Shown: positions 53,658 through 64,000 of the stretch, one piece after another
How the letters are laid out: each line of letters opens with the position of its first letter
How positions within the stretch are numbered: the first letter of the stretch is position 1
Assembly (NCBI GenBank): GCA_007922195.1
Contig: ML682059.1
Location: 18,488,904 to 18,552,903 of the forward strand
DNA from: Podocnemis expansa
Lineage: Eukaryota; Chordata; Testudines; Podocnemididae
DNA: 64,000 nucleotides
Direction: 5' to 3'
Program-made: the position numbers and the translations under genes
The notes under the pieces: model-generated
What the model saw: only the letters and a program-made list of their open reading frames with translations
Told to the model about the DNA's origin: nothing
The model's database searches: none

Positions 53658-56600
53658 GTAAGCCGCTATTGTCCGCAAACGGGAATTGATTGAATTTCAG
53701 TCGCTATTGATTTCTAGCGCTCAGCGCTAAAAGCTGCTGCGATGCTCTCTCGCCTGGGAAAGCGTGAAATTGGTTAAGCACTTGGTCTGTTTGCAAGATA
53801 TTTAGGTTATACCGTCTGTGCATATTTGCAAAAGGGAAGGAACATGCAGTGTTTAGGCTGTTATGGGGGTGCACGGAGGGGGGGAGAAGAGAGGAAAGGA
53901 GAAGGGGTGGAAACCCCCCAGAAATAATACTTTATCTTCCGGCTTAGGGTTAGTATTTACGCTCTTAAAGGGGAAATTGCGGGAGCCTCTGCTGTAGAAA
54001 CATAATGGGGGTGGGGGGGGTGAAAGGAGCAGGGCAGCGGCAGATGTATGTGGGTCTGCGGTGCATATACATATGCACGGGTGATTTAGGAAAGGAGAAA
54101 AGGTTTGAACTGGCAGCTGGGGCGCTTGGTGCGGCAAGTGGCCACGGCCGAGGCCTCTCGCCCAACATAATAACTTGGTAATAATAATTCGTCCCAGCCT
54201 CCTGCGAGCCCCAAGCGGCCGCCCCCTGGCCCGGGAGCCGTGCTCACCAAACTCCCTTTGCAAGCGCCCAAATCCCGAGCTGTCCAGCTCCCGAGAGCGC
54301 AGCGCCTCTGCCCTTACGAGCTCCCACCTCGGCTGCGGTTTCTAAAAAGTTTCCCTCTTCGCCCTAGTTCCTGATGAGCACCAACTCCCTGAGCACTTGC
54401 TGCGAGTCTGGCGGCAGGACGCTGGCGGAGCCCGGGGCTGCAGGCTCGGCGCAGCCCCCGGTCTATTGTCCGGTGTACGAGAGCAGGCTGCTGGCCACCG
54501 CCAGACACGAGCTCAGCTCCGCCGCCCTCGGGGTCTACGGAAACCCCTACGCGGGCTCGCAGGGCTATGGCAACTACGTTACCTACGGCACCGAGGCCTC
54601 CGCTTTCTATTCCCTGGTAAGCCGCCCTCGGGCCCTGCGCCAAAGATGGGGGGTCCCCGGGCCCAAAAGGCAGCTGCTGAGCTGCGGGCTCCGGCGTGTT
54701 TGCAGGCCAGGGGTGCGGGGATAACGCCCCTCAATACCCGCCCAAAGGTGTGTCTTCATCCTCGGCCAGCCACCTTCAGCCCCTGAGAGCCGGTGGCAGC
54801 GGTTCAAAGTTTCCTCCGGCCCGGTCCAGAGCGGTCCACGGCCCTTCCCGGCCCGCATCCCTGCGGGCAGCTCCGTGCGTGCTCTCCTTACCCTGCTCCG
54901 TGGCCTCTGCAGGCCGGTCCTGGGCCCGGGGCGTGTCAGGGAAGGGCCAAGGGGCTCTCGGCTTTGGCTAGCTCTTTCGGCCCAGTGAGAAGGGAAAGCG
55001 TGGGAGTTTCTCCCACGGAAGCTCATGCAATAAAGACATTTGTTACTCCCACGACTCCTTGCTTGTTTAGCTCCGGGATCAAACAGGAGCCAGTTGCTTT
55101 GCACCAAACCCCGTCGTGCAAAGGAGCAGCGTTGCTAAATGTCTTTTAGCGGCTCGCCTCCCACCCCCCAAGTACCTGGGCAGGGGCCGGGTGGGCCTGT
55201 CTGGTAACGGGCCACCCCCGATTGTCTCTTACAGAACAGCTTCGAGGCCAAGGACGGCAGCGGATCTGCGCATGCGGGCATCACCCAGGCGGCTGCCTAC
55301 TACCCCTACGACCACACACTCACCCAGTACCAATATGACAGGTAAGAAACAAACACTCACACAGAAGCAACCCAGAGGATTTTTCCTAAGCCGGAGTCAC
55401 TGTAAACGGCGGCGTGGTGCGGGTTCAGCAAGGAGCGCTTCGCCCAGGTAACACACGCAGCCAAACAAACAAGTAGGCAACGGGGAGGCCTGAATTTCTC
55501 CTGTGAAAACCCTCCCTTTTGTAGCCCACCTGGAGACTGGGGGAGGCTGTGAAAATCAAAGGTCTGCTCTTTCTGGTAGCTCTCAGTGCAACAGGGGCAG
55601 AGGTAGGGGTACCAGATACCAAAACCTGGAAAGCAGAACAGGGGCGTACGAAAAGGAGGAGACTGGAGGACACCATGGAGACAATGTAGTATTAATGTCA
55701 TATTCTTCTGGTTTTAGGGGGCCCTGGAAGGCTTTCCCCTAAAAATAAGGTATTCCATGGCATTCCAGCGTACTTTAACCCTTACAAGTAAAAAGCCAGA
55801 CAAAATCCTGTATTTCAAAATGCCTGCCAGATGGAGGACGTGAAAGTAAAAAGGAGGACGTCAAGATAAAAAGGAGGACATGTCCTCTTTTTGCCTGACA
55901 TCTGGTAACCCTAGGCAGAGGGGCTGGCCACATGCCCCAGTTTAGTGCCCCCAGACGGGAGCCCGGACCCCTCCCTGAGGCGTGACTGGGTTATTGGAGG
56001 GGTCTCCTGGTGCACCGAATGGCTGTACACTTTGCAAAAGGAAAAAGAGGCGGCCTGGGCACCTTGTCACTCCAAGATCTTAGCATCACTTTAGAAAGCA
56101 CCTTGGAAGGTTTGGGCAGATGGTTGTCCCTCCCAGCCCAGAAGGGGCCCTCTCCCGTCCAAACAGCTCTCCTCTCCTCTCGCTTTGCTGCAATTAGCTT
56201 GTCTCCCCTTTTATCTGTGCTATGTGTACTAGTTTGGAAACAGCACAAAGCCACTTGCGCCGTTTCAGTCTTGGAAGCCCATCGGGTGCCGCTGACCTTT
56301 CCCGGCCGACGCGCATTAAATATGCAGGTGCCGTCCGGTGTCCTCTGCAGAGTTTTAGCATTTCAGAAACCGAAAGGCTAAAAGAGATGGAGGTTGCTAA
56401 TCAAAGGAAGGAGGGGAAATGTATTCCTGTTAACTGTTACACCCGAGCTTACTGCCATGGATCCTGTTGGCGAGGGTTTATCAAAAGCTGAGCTTTCGTG
56501 TGGCTCTGCTTCTGCCCCACAAGTTGTTCAAACAAACTTTACAGTTTGCCGAATGAAACAGACTTATCGCTCCTATTTATTCTTCAGCGGCCATTGTACA

Positions 56601-58198
56601 CTTGAATCCAGACGTATCTTGTGCCCCACGTTTCTCGTGTTAAAATCGCGTGTCATCCTCGCTCTTTTTTTACCACTGGATTATTAGGCTAAAAGCCTGT
56701 GTCCGCCTCTCGGGTTTGGGTCCAATATTGCTCCTACTCTGAGGGCACCACTTATGCTGTCTGTCTCACAGGACATCGTCCAAAGGCCAGGAATCTTTCC
56801 TTTGGCTCAGGTGCCCAAAGATCACCTGGCTGCACCATTACAGGACCCGCCTACGGTGTCATTTTGTCTTGTTTCCTATAGATATGGCACCATGGACGGA
56901 GGCACCCGAAGGAAAAACGCCACCCGTGAAACCACCAGCACCCTGAAGGCCTGGCTGCAGGAGCACAGGAAGAACCCCTACCCCACCAAGGGCGAGAAGA
57001 TCATGCTGGCCATCATCACCAAGATGACCCTCACCCAGGTCTCCACCTGGTTCGCCAACGCCAGGAGGAGGCTCAAGAAGGAGAACAAGATGACCTGGCC
57101 TCCAAGGAACAAGTGTTCCGACGAGAAGAGACCCTACGAGGAGGAGGAAGAGGAGGAGTCTCAGGAAGACAACCTGAAGAACGAGAAAAATGACGGTATC
57201 TTATTCAAATATGCGTTGACGGTGTTTAGCAGGGTGTTGTTGCAGGAATGGCCTAGGTGAATCACACCTGCGGAGGGGACTGCCGCGAGAATCAGCTAAT
57301 TTGTGTCCTTTCTATGCAGTGTGTTAGTCCTAAAAGTGCCAGCGGCCCCTTCCTCTGGTTTGCTGGCTGCCCCTCCGGGACCTGTCCTTTCTAGGGCCCC
57401 GGCTCTTTCGAGAAGCGCCACTAGTTATTCTGTTTCCCTGTCTCCTTCCCTGCAGAGGCCCCGGGCAAAGAGGCCAAGGAGCTAGAGCTGAGCGACCTGG
57501 AGGACTTTGAGCCCATGGAGTCGGAGAGCTCGGAGTGCGAACTGAAGCCGCCCTTCCAGCACCTGCAGGGCGGCCAGATCCGGGCGGGCGACACGTGCGC
57601 TGCGCCCCACTGCAAGGAGCCGTCTCTAAAGATGCCCATCCCGGCGGCCAGCGTGGAGGAAGACCTGGAGCGGGCTAAAAACTGTCTCAAGAGCGCGGTG
57701 GACGACTGCGAGCAAGACTTAATCAACGCGAGGCAGAGAGACTGTGAGGCCAAAGCGCGTTTCCAACAGGGGCAACAGCTCCTGGAGACCAAGCCCAGAA
57801 TTTGGTCCCTGGCTCACACCGCCACCTCTCTGAACCAAACCGAGTACCCATCCTGCATGCTGAAGCGCCAGGGAGTCTCCGCCTCTGCGGCAGTTTCGGC
57901 CCCGGCTGGTGTCATTGACAGACACCAGGACTCGCCCGTCACCAGCCTCAGGAACTGGGTGGATGGGGTGTTTCATGACCCCATTTTCAGACACAGCACT
58001 TTGAACCAAGCCTTGAGCAACACCACGGTTTCCTGGGCTACCGCCAAAGGAGCCGTCCTGGAAACAGGACCATTGGGACGCTCAATTGGGAGCGGTGCTA
58101 ACGTGCTCAAAGGGCAACTGTCAAATTTCTCCCACCAGGACTCCAGCAAAGAGTTTCTCGCATTTCCCAAATCAGGAAGCAAAATGTTTTGTTCCTAA
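53613..58198 (+). CDS. IRX4: Iroquois homeobox protein 4 (TALE homeodomain transcription factor)
   Basis: Nuclear DNA-binding protein of the Iroquois family; in vertebrates IRX4 is a ventricular-chamber identity factor of the heart and also acts in neural and skin patterning. Coding sequence: join 53613-53657, 54368-54616, 55235-55341, 56882-57195, 57456-58198; 1,458 nt, 485 residues. All four introns are GT-AG and the frame is unbroken. Residues 1-15 [15 protein letters not shown], then Tyr/Ser-rich sequence with [20 protein letters not shown] (about 46-65), the TALE homeodomain (143-205) with the PYP loop and [13 protein letters not shown] recognition helix, an acidic run (about 219-226), the Iro box [11 protein letters not shown] (about 309-319), and IRX4-type C-terminal motifs [19 protein letters not shown] and [18 protein letters not shown]. 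These C-terminal motifs separate it from IRX1, 2, 3, 5 and 6. ATG chosen because [10 protein letters not shown] is the conserved Iroquois start. Slightly shorter than the roughly 520-residue mammalian protein. Confidence 0.97.
53658..54367 (+). other. IRX4: IRX4 intron 1 (710 bp)
   Basis: gtaagc...gccctag. Contains purine-rich runs around 53876-53925 and 54005-54030 but no mobile element that I recognise. Confidence 0.9.
54368..54616 (+). CDS. IRX4: IRX4 coding exon 2 (83 codons)
   Basis: From gccctag|ttcctg to ttccctg|gtaagc, phase 0 on both sides. Encodes residues 16-98, including [18 protein letters not shown] and the [17 protein letters not shown] and [16 protein letters not shown] blocks of the Iroquois N-terminal region. 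G+C-rich. Confidence 0.96.
54617..55234 (+). other. IRX4: IRX4 intron 2 (618 bp)
   Basis: gtaagc...cttacag. G+C-rich, apart from a fragment of the SINE-like repeat at 55008-55075. Confidence 0.9.
55008..55075 (+). repeat. SINE-like repeat fragment in IRX4 intron 2
   Basis: 'ggaagctcatgcaataaaga', 'catttgttac', 'cgactccttgcttgtttag' match the right arm of the repeat at 24670-24735. It is on the same strand as IRX4, well away from both splice sites. Confidence 0.65.
55235..55341 (+). CDS. IRX4: IRX4 coding exon 3 (35 codons and 2 bases)
   Basis: From cttacag|aacagc to gacag|gtaaga. Encodes residues 99-133, [15 protein letters not shown] and [17 protein letters not shown], and the first two bases of Arg134. 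Intron phase 2. Confidence 0.95.
55342..56881 (+). other. IRX4: IRX4 intron 3 (1,540 bp)
   Basis: gtaaga...cctatag. It holds the only complete mobile element in the gene, a hAT MITE at 55604-55913. The second half (about 56200-56700) is AT-mosaic without named content. Confidence 0.9.
55604..55913. mobile_element. hAT MITE in IRX4 intron 3
   Basis: Ends taggggtaccagatacc and gacatctggtaacccta are inverted; the 8-mer ggcagagg flanks it exactly (55596-55603 and 55914-55921). Inner 'aaaaaggaggac' and 'ggacatgtcctctttttg' words are usual in this family. A scrap of the GGGTTAAA foldback MITE (55712-55781) is embedded. Non-coding. Confidence 0.9.
56882..57195 (+). CDS. IRX4: IRX4 coding exon 4: TALE homeodomain
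   Basis: From tttcctatag|atatgg to aatgacg|gtatct. Completes Arg134 and encodes residues 135-238 plus one base. The homeodomain is [20 protein letters not shown], the TALE loop NPYPTKGEK, then [20 protein letters not shown]. Asn193 in the recognition helix contacts DNA in all homeodomains. The acidic run [11 protein letters not shown] follows. Splitting of the protein just after the acidic run is the family pattern. Confidence 0.98.
57196..57455 (+). other. IRX4: IRX4 intron 4 (260 bp)
   Basis: gtatct...ccctgcag, phase 1. The donor gtatct is weaker than the other three. Reading through it would add 21 residues and stop at 57258-57260. Confidence 0.88.
57456..58198 (+). CDS. IRX4: IRX4 coding exon 5 (C-terminal region)
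   Basis: From ccctgcag|aggccc to TAA at 58196-58198. Encodes residues 239-485: [26 protein letters not shown], the Iro box [61 protein letters not shown] and the end KMFCS. The Iro box is the Iroquois-specific motif thought to mediate protein contacts. Confidence 0.97.
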
Positions 58199-58640
58199 CC
58201 AGGCAGAACTTTCCAGCGCCCGACGAGCGGGGCACACGGAAAAGGGACTGGGGAGAAATGAAATGGAAATATAGTTTTTTTAAAATAACAAAGATGAGGA
58301 TTTAAAGTTCAATTTGCTTAGTCAGACGGGCAGACTCGACTCATCGCTGTTTTGAAGAGATCATTTAACTCCACGTCTAAACGCACGGACTCTAGTGCAG
58401 GCGTACCTCAAAGCCGGACGTTTCCAGGGCCGAAAGTTAAAGTCAGCTCTTTCATTTAAGGCATGCCGATATTAGTTATGAAGACTTCGCAGATTTTTCC
58501 CTTTTGATTTCTTTGTTCTCATAGAAGTCACAAACGGCACTTACATCAAGTTTACACTGTTGCACAAATTTAACTTGACAGATATGTTCCAAAAGTATGT
58601 TCACGCTAATAAATTGTCTGTTTCCGAAGTAAAAAGGAGT
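58199..58640 (+). other. IRX4: IRX4 3' UTR
   Basis: About 430 bases between the stop codon and the probable cleavage site. AT-rich compared with the coding exons; no repeats. Confidence 0.65.
58608..58613 (+). terminator. IRX4: Probable IRX4 poly(A) signal
   Basis: AATAAA, 410 bases after the stop, followed by 'ttgtctgtttcc', a U/GU-rich element. It is the first canonical signal downstream of the gene. Confidence 0.65.
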
Positions 58641-61125
58641 GGTGGCGTTTTGCATTACAAAATGAATCCGTTCCGGTTTTAGAGTGAGTCTCCCTAGATT
58701 TCGAGAAATAGCGAGAAAGTTTATGAAAATGGCAATGAACCATTAGCATAAATGCAACCCAGATTCTATCAATCCGAAAGGCTGACACTTGTCATGGGGC
58801 CTTATTTCCCCCCTGCCCGTGCGTGTAAAACAATCCAGCTGGGCGAATAAGGGTCTATGCAAACTTTGGGGCGCTCCCTCCCTTAAGGAGGCTGCTATTG
58901 CTCTGTTTTTAGGCGCAGGACTACATTTCCCAGGTTGTCCTCTGCTCCGCAACCCCGAGTACAGAATACAGCAATATGGATGTCCAGTCTCCAGAGCCCT
59001 TCTCGGCTTCAGAAACGCAGCACAATCCATCATTGCATTTGCTGAGTTTGACAGTTGTCACCCAGAAATGGGGGGGGAGGGAAAAACAACACCAAGAGTT
59101 AAATGTTCATCCTTTAAAAACGGTATGAGACTAGATAGGAGAGGAGACGTGTAATTATAGCCTAGATGTTCAAATTAAAGGGGAGGAGAAGAGAAGGAGG
59201 CGAAACCCCAGCTGCCCACTGATGTGAGGGCAGGCAGTGTCCGCTGCATAAACCCGAGGACAGAGAAGGGGGAGGTGGGACTTTGGGCTTAGGATGGCAA
59301 AATCACCCCGGACCCAGGCTTCGGCGCTGTGGCGAGGGAATCGCTTTTTATGAGTGCGAAGCAATTGATTCACATGGAAAATTTGATATTTTAAAGAACC
59401 GTTTTAGCTTCAAGCTCCTCCGCCACTATGAAGAATCGTTGGTTGGCCATGAATATTTCAACACTTCAGGACGGATGCGTTACCGTTTTGACATTAACGA
59501 GAGTGCAGCCAGGAGAAAGAGCGCCGTCTCCGTGCGACTCCGGTCTCCCGGCCAATTTCCCAGTTAAATAAAAAGCGTTTTCCACATTGCCCTTGCAATG
59601 CCGGAGTGAGAACAAACTTTCTGTTTTGCAGGCCAGGAACGATAAAGAAATGAAGAAACCGGCTGGACAGAAAGGAGAAAAATGATCTTTTTAATCCCAG
59701 TTTAAAATTCAGAGGGCCAGTCAACTGGTGAGGGCAGGTGTTGGGGATGCCCTAATGGGACTGGAATAGGAAAATGAAAACCACCTCGCATTGTTTCCCA
59801 AACTGGTCTCCAAAAAGGAGAGAGAGACAGACAGAGCTCTCTTGGAGTTAGTAAAGCCAAAGCATCCACGGCCAGCAAGCAGTTAAAAATATAAAAGACA
59901 GCAGCTAGCAAACTTTCGAGTAAGAACGGCTAGTGCCGCGGTGGAATAAAGGAATCTGGGTGTGGGGAGCAGATCAAACCCTTCCCCTCTTTGAAAGCAG
60001 CTGTAATTGGATTGTATCCAGTCATATTCCCTGTCATTGTATTGACTTTCGCTCTCTTGGATGATATTATCGAGATCAGTGAACCTCGCTGCTGATCTGG
60101 CTGTCAAAAGGCTGAGACAGGAGCCCCCGGCCTGGAAAACGTGCATCAGCCAAGATAATTTGAAGTGAAATTTTCATTTTGACAGTAAACCCCTCAATTT
60201 CTAAAGGCTCTGCACCCAGAGATCTCGGTGGCAGGGGGAGGCTTTACAGAAAGCCACGTCTTAAACTGAAAAGGGCAAAAGAACTCGAATTAGTTGTAAT
60301 AGATAAAAGGGCAAAAATAAAGAGTCAAGGGTACTTGACAGTAATAGCGAAAGTGGAGCCCCTGGGGAGAAGCGTGCTCAGCTAGAGGCTGGGCCGGCAG
60401 GAATTTTAATGCAGCAGGGCGGCCGGAGAGCTGTGCAGCGAAGCCCTCTAGACAAAGCACATTTTTTAAAAACCAAAAGAAGGAAGAAGGGACGGGAGGG
60501 AAAGGGGCGCCAGGGTTTAGGCCTCAAACCCCTGGTGGAGGCAAACGGGACAGGGATCCGCAGACCCACACGCAGGCAAAGCACTGTAGGCGTCGGTGGC
60601 AGCAGTTTGCAAGCGAAAATGCAGGCGTGTGGCTGTGCCAGTGGTATTGTTGCTGGCCCTACGCGTGCCGCGGTGGGTGCGCACATGCTAATGTCACGCT
60701 GCCGATTTGAACTTCGGGCCGGCTGGGTGAGGGGGAGAGCCAAGATTTAAGTGGCCGCGCCAAGGCGAGCCGAGTGAGTATGATCGGAACAAAGACAGAA
60801 AAGTTAGAGAGTAAATACAATCCAGAAAACGCTATATCATAAACTAGCAGGACTCTAAATTATTCAAAATACACTTTCCGTGTAAAATTATGGCAGAAAT
60901 TTTACCCTCAGAGGAAACAACAATATGGCATTAACATGAGTCTGATTTCTGGAGAGTTAGTTCTTTTGCACACATTTCGAGGGCAGACTTTTGGGGGGAA
61001 AATAATGGTAACAAATGCTCCTGGGGGTCATAACTGACAAGTCTGGCTTACATTCAAATCCGGGGAGGGAAATCAACAGTATTTAAAAGAAAGGCGACAA
61101 TTCTATATTCAAAGGGAAAACAGTC

Positions 61126-61131
<6 letters not shown>
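58641..61131. other. Downstream flank of IRX4, no gene recognised
   Basis: About 2.5 kb with no mobile element that I can name. 59990-60120 has a mixed AT/GC look with 'ggatgatattatcgagatca' and 'ggctgtcaaaag', which contains a TALE-type ctgtca core. 60410-60760 is G+C-rich. Frames here do not resemble known proteins. Confidence 0.45.

Positions 61132-61178
<47 letters not shown>
61132..61178. repeat. (TTA)n microsatellite
   Basis: About 15 uninterrupted tta units, preceded by a T run. Confidence 0.95.
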
Positions 61179-61689
61179 TATTTAACCAGAAAGGTACTTG
61201 CGCCCTGTGCCACTGTCATTGTAAGGCGAGTTGGAGTAAGTTTGTGCCCCCCTATCTAACAGGAGCCGATTGCGGTAGGCTACCGCCCTGGGCTTCTTTT
61301 TGTATGAAATCAGAATTTTGTTTTTGGTTTTTCAAATCCGTGTTCGGAGATTAGCGGCCAGACACACAAAGCACTCCAAAGCATTCAGAAAGTGGGAACA
61401 AAAGACTATGAGAAATTAATCTTTGCAATTCGATTCAATAGCACAAGTCAAAGATCACTTGCTGCTGGTTTGGGCAGTTGGGGGGCGCTGAGAAAGAAAG
61501 CTCCATAACGTGGGTGGAGATACAAAGCAGAAATAAAAAGAGGAGATCAAAAAGAAGGGGGAAGGAAAGGAAGAAAAAAAACCAGAGAAAACGGTCTGAA
61601 ACTGAGAGACTCTAAATCATTCAGCCATGGCAAATTCAAACACACAAAGGAGGGGATGCTAAATTAACAGTGCTTTTTACATAGAGCCC
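61179..61689. other. No recognised feature
   Basis: Purine-rich from about 61490 to 61600 (aaagaagggggaaggaaagg). No gene or repeat named. Confidence 0.45.
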
Positions 61690-62175
61690 AAATAAAACTG
61701 TAATCAGCGACGCGTTACTTTTCATTAAGCGAGTTTGACAGCAGCATATTCAGCCTCGACAAGGGAACAGGAGCGAAGAAATATACGGCTCTCCCAGCTC
61801 GAGTCATAAGATAATTCCTTAAGCTCCATTAACAACTCTTAGCCGCAGGAAATGGGCTCCCTGAAAACATCTCCAAATCTAAAAGCTTTATCGACCTCTC
61901 AAACCTCTGCTGATGGTTTTTTTTTCTTTTTTCTTTTTTTTTTTTTTTTTTAAACTTAAGGGAGAGACGTCCAGCTGGACAAAAGAGACTTTGACACAAC
62001 ACCTTCTTAACTAGAGAGAGAGATGCAGGGAAAACGAGACCTTAAATGATATTTAAAAGGCAGCCAATTAAGATTTAAAATGATTGTCTCCTGAGATTAT
62101 GCATGCGATTTATGTCACCTACTTTTTCCCAGGCATGCATGCAAAATTGCAACTGGGCAGAGAGCCTGTTCTTTA
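61690..62175. promoter_or_regulatory. Candidate conserved noncoding element 3' of IRX4
   Basis: A repeat-free, compositionally even segment with dense homeodomain-like words: 'cattaagcgagtttgacagc' (TGACAG, a TALE site), 'agccaattaagatttaaaat', 'gcatgcgatttatgtcacc' and 'ggcatgcatgcaaaattgc'. A T-rich tract at about 61918-61951 interrupts it. This is the kind of sequence seen in developmental enhancers, but only an alignment to other vertebrates can show conservation. Confidence 0.3.
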
Positions 62176-63089
62176 AATAATAAGAATTAAAAGAAAATAA
62201 ATAGTAGCAATTAAATATCTGTAGCTATCTCAAACAATTTTAAATATTAAGCTAATAAGGGGTTGGACTTAAGCTATTCTGATGAACAGAACACATTGCA
62301 ACAGTCACCTAGTTTATCTGTAGTTAATTACAAGACAAGCAAATAAATCATACATACATGTTTCTATTATTTTCATGGGCATAATTTTTTAAATTTTGTC
62401 TATGTGATGCCTGACTATTAAAGACCTTTAATTAGGGCATTTCTCATACAACAGCATGAAATAGCTTTCAAGTCATCCAGGCAATAAGATAGTTTTTACA
62501 GGATTTGAAATACAGTATCAAGTGTCTTTGAGGTAGACTGGTTGTGAAGTTTTAATGATGTATATTTACCCTTTGTCATTAATTCTAGCCTTCAAATAAA
62601 TTAAAGTTCATTTCTTATGTTGTGTTACATACCAACAAAAATTAACTTTTACTTAAGAAACTTCATTCAGAAAGCCCAGAAAAATGAGAGTAAGGAATGA
62701 AATTCTTTGTCTTTGGGCTGTATTGGAAAGATCTCCAAATAGTGTGAGTTTGGCAGTGGGAGGGGGCAGTTGGGAAAAGGACTAATTCTGAGCCTGTGCG
62801 ACCAGAGTCTTGGATGAATGAATTTATATTTAGTTATATCCGACGGGGCTAACCTAAATTTCAGCATGAATGTTATTTTGTGGCACTTGTGAGTTTAATT
62901 CACATTTCCACCTTTGCAGATGTAAACCTAGAAAAGGGAGGGTTTTGTGGTTAAATTTTCTATATCTCGCTGTGTGTAAAAGCTACCACTTTATTTATAT
63001 TGTCTTCTATATGATAACTTTCCTATTTAGCATTTGAATGCCATCTTTCATTCCCTTTAGACACATTAATGCTCACAATCCTTCAGTGA
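62176..63089. other. AT-rich DNA, nothing recognised
   Basis: No gene or named repeat. Tracts such as 'aattaaaagaaaataaatag' dominate the first part. Confidence 0.5.
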
Positions 63090-63240
63090 TGAAAGCATTA
63101 TTTATACCCATTTTCCAGAAGGGTAATCTGAGGCAGAGAATGGTTATGTGACTTGTTGAGGTGATTCAGTAAGAAAGTGGCAGAGCCAAAAATTAGAACC
63201 TGGACATCCTGACTCCCAGTCAGTTCCCTGACTCAGCAAA
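63090..63240 (+). repeat. MIR-like CORE-SINE
   Basis: 'atacccattttccagaaggg', 'atctgaggcagagaatgg', 'atgtgacttgttgaggtg', 'gtggcagagccaaaaattag', 'aacctggacatcctgactcc' follow the conserved core and tail of MIR-type SINEs (cccattttacag-tgaggcacagag-gtgacttgcc-gtggcagagc-gaaccca). Old and diverged. Confidence 0.75.
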
Positions 63241-64000
63241 AGTGGAGCCTCATTATTCAACAAGGATCTTAATTCCTAAATTTAAACACATGAGTAATGT
63301 CAGTGAAGTTAATGGGCTTAATCAGGTGCTTAAATGTAGGCACATACTAAAACCCCTGGCTGTAATGGGACCTTAAGCACTAAATACTCTCCTAATTTAT
63401 TTAAGGTTTTGTGGGTCTTTCTTTCATACGATTGGCTTCTGCTCCCATTGAGATTAATGCCAAAATGCTTACCAAGGAACCTAAAATTGGTATTTAGCCA
63501 GGTGAGTATCCTAGGACTAGAGCCCCAAAACCTAGCTCAATGGGTGATTCCAAGGAGATGGACATGTGCTAAGCCCCATCCTTCTCAGGGAGCTTGACAC
63601 CTAAGTCCAGGCTGCAGAAGGCACCCATTTGTGAGTGTACACACACAGTTACTTGTTGGTGTACTGATAAGACATGTAACTTGAACCACATACATGTTCA
63701 CATACAGATATACTGGGCACGGGTGTATGCTATGCATAGGCATGTGCCTTCATCTATACTGTCCCCTTTTTGATGTGTACCATGAGTGTTAATGTTTCAG
63801 GGGCTGCATCCCACCATCCTGGGTGTGGCAGGAGACACTACAGAAACAACCTTGCTATATGCTGCTGGAACTGCATGCCAGCTTTATGTGTTTGACAACA
63901 TCAGCTCCCTGTCATTGCTCTCATTTGTCAATCTGCATTGAAGACATGGAACAGGTCTGTGAAGATGTGGTTGTGCTCTTGCTATTGCTCACTGGACATT
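63241..64000. other. Unremarkable end of the window
   Basis: 63290-63380 has 'gtgaagttaatgggcttaat' and 'ggtgcttaaatgtaggcac', words of another old amniote repeat. Nothing else is recognised to the end. Confidence 0.45.

Noticed and set aside
54607..55149. Frames on both strands extending across IRX4 intron 2
   Set aside because: They continue past a conserved exon-intron border and match nothing; the exon frame of IRX4 explains the coding signal.
1..64000. Endogenous retrovirus with gag/pol/env
   Set aside because: No protease, retroviral-type polymerase, integrase or envelope motifs were seen. All reverse transcriptase sequence is CR1-type.

Overview
This is vertebrate nuclear DNA. The right third carries a complete, five-coding-exon orthologue of the Iroquois homeobox gene IRX4 on the + strand. 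The left two thirds is a repeat-filled gene desert. The repeats are young CR1 LINEs ending in ATTCTATG-like tails, PIF/Harbinger and hAT elements, and many MITEs ending in a 'tgtagacatagcc'-like terminus. This spectrum is typical of non-squamate reptiles, so a turtle or crocodilian is most likely. I cannot decide between them from sequence alone. The 485-codon IRX4 product and its GT-AG introns show no damage.

Layout. 1-5,300: a CR1 (703-3983) with a nearly open ORF2, inserted into a 130-bp TA-flanked MITE; a second MITE copy sits directly beside it. 5,300-14,000: an unclassified 1.6-kb repeat (copy A), a foldback MITE, a Harbinger-derived MITE and long unremarkable AT-rich DNA. 14,000-27,660: a single old CR1 that has been split by copy B of the 1.6-kb repeat, a GC-rich MITE composite, a SINE-like palindromic repeat, two Harbinger elements in tandem, a hAT element and a small CR1 piece. 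27,660-40,650: more MITEs, a 400-bp assembly gap inside a G-rich repeat-like unit, a decayed Harbinger transposase, a 740-bp long inverted repeat and hAT elements. 40,650-48,000: nearly featureless AT-rich DNA. 48,000-53,600: GC-rich, repeat-poor DNA with a CpG island and a likely promoter (CRE plus TATA-like box). 53,613-58,198: IRX4 coding exons. 58,200-64,000: 3' UTR with a poly(A) signal, candidate conserved noncoding DNA and a MIR-like CORE-SINE.

How it fits together. The only host gene recognised is IRX4, a TALE homeodomain transcription factor of the IRXA cluster and a ventricular-identity regulator in vertebrate hearts. In tetrapods the 5' side of IRX4 faces the large desert toward IRX2, which matches the gene-free left side here. 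Repeats crowd the far side of the desert and become scarce about 5 kb upstream of the gene and across it; the exceptions are one small hAT element in intron 3 and one repeat fragment in intron 2. That gradient is what selection on a developmental regulatory domain would leave. Everything protein-like elsewhere belongs to transposons and is broken.
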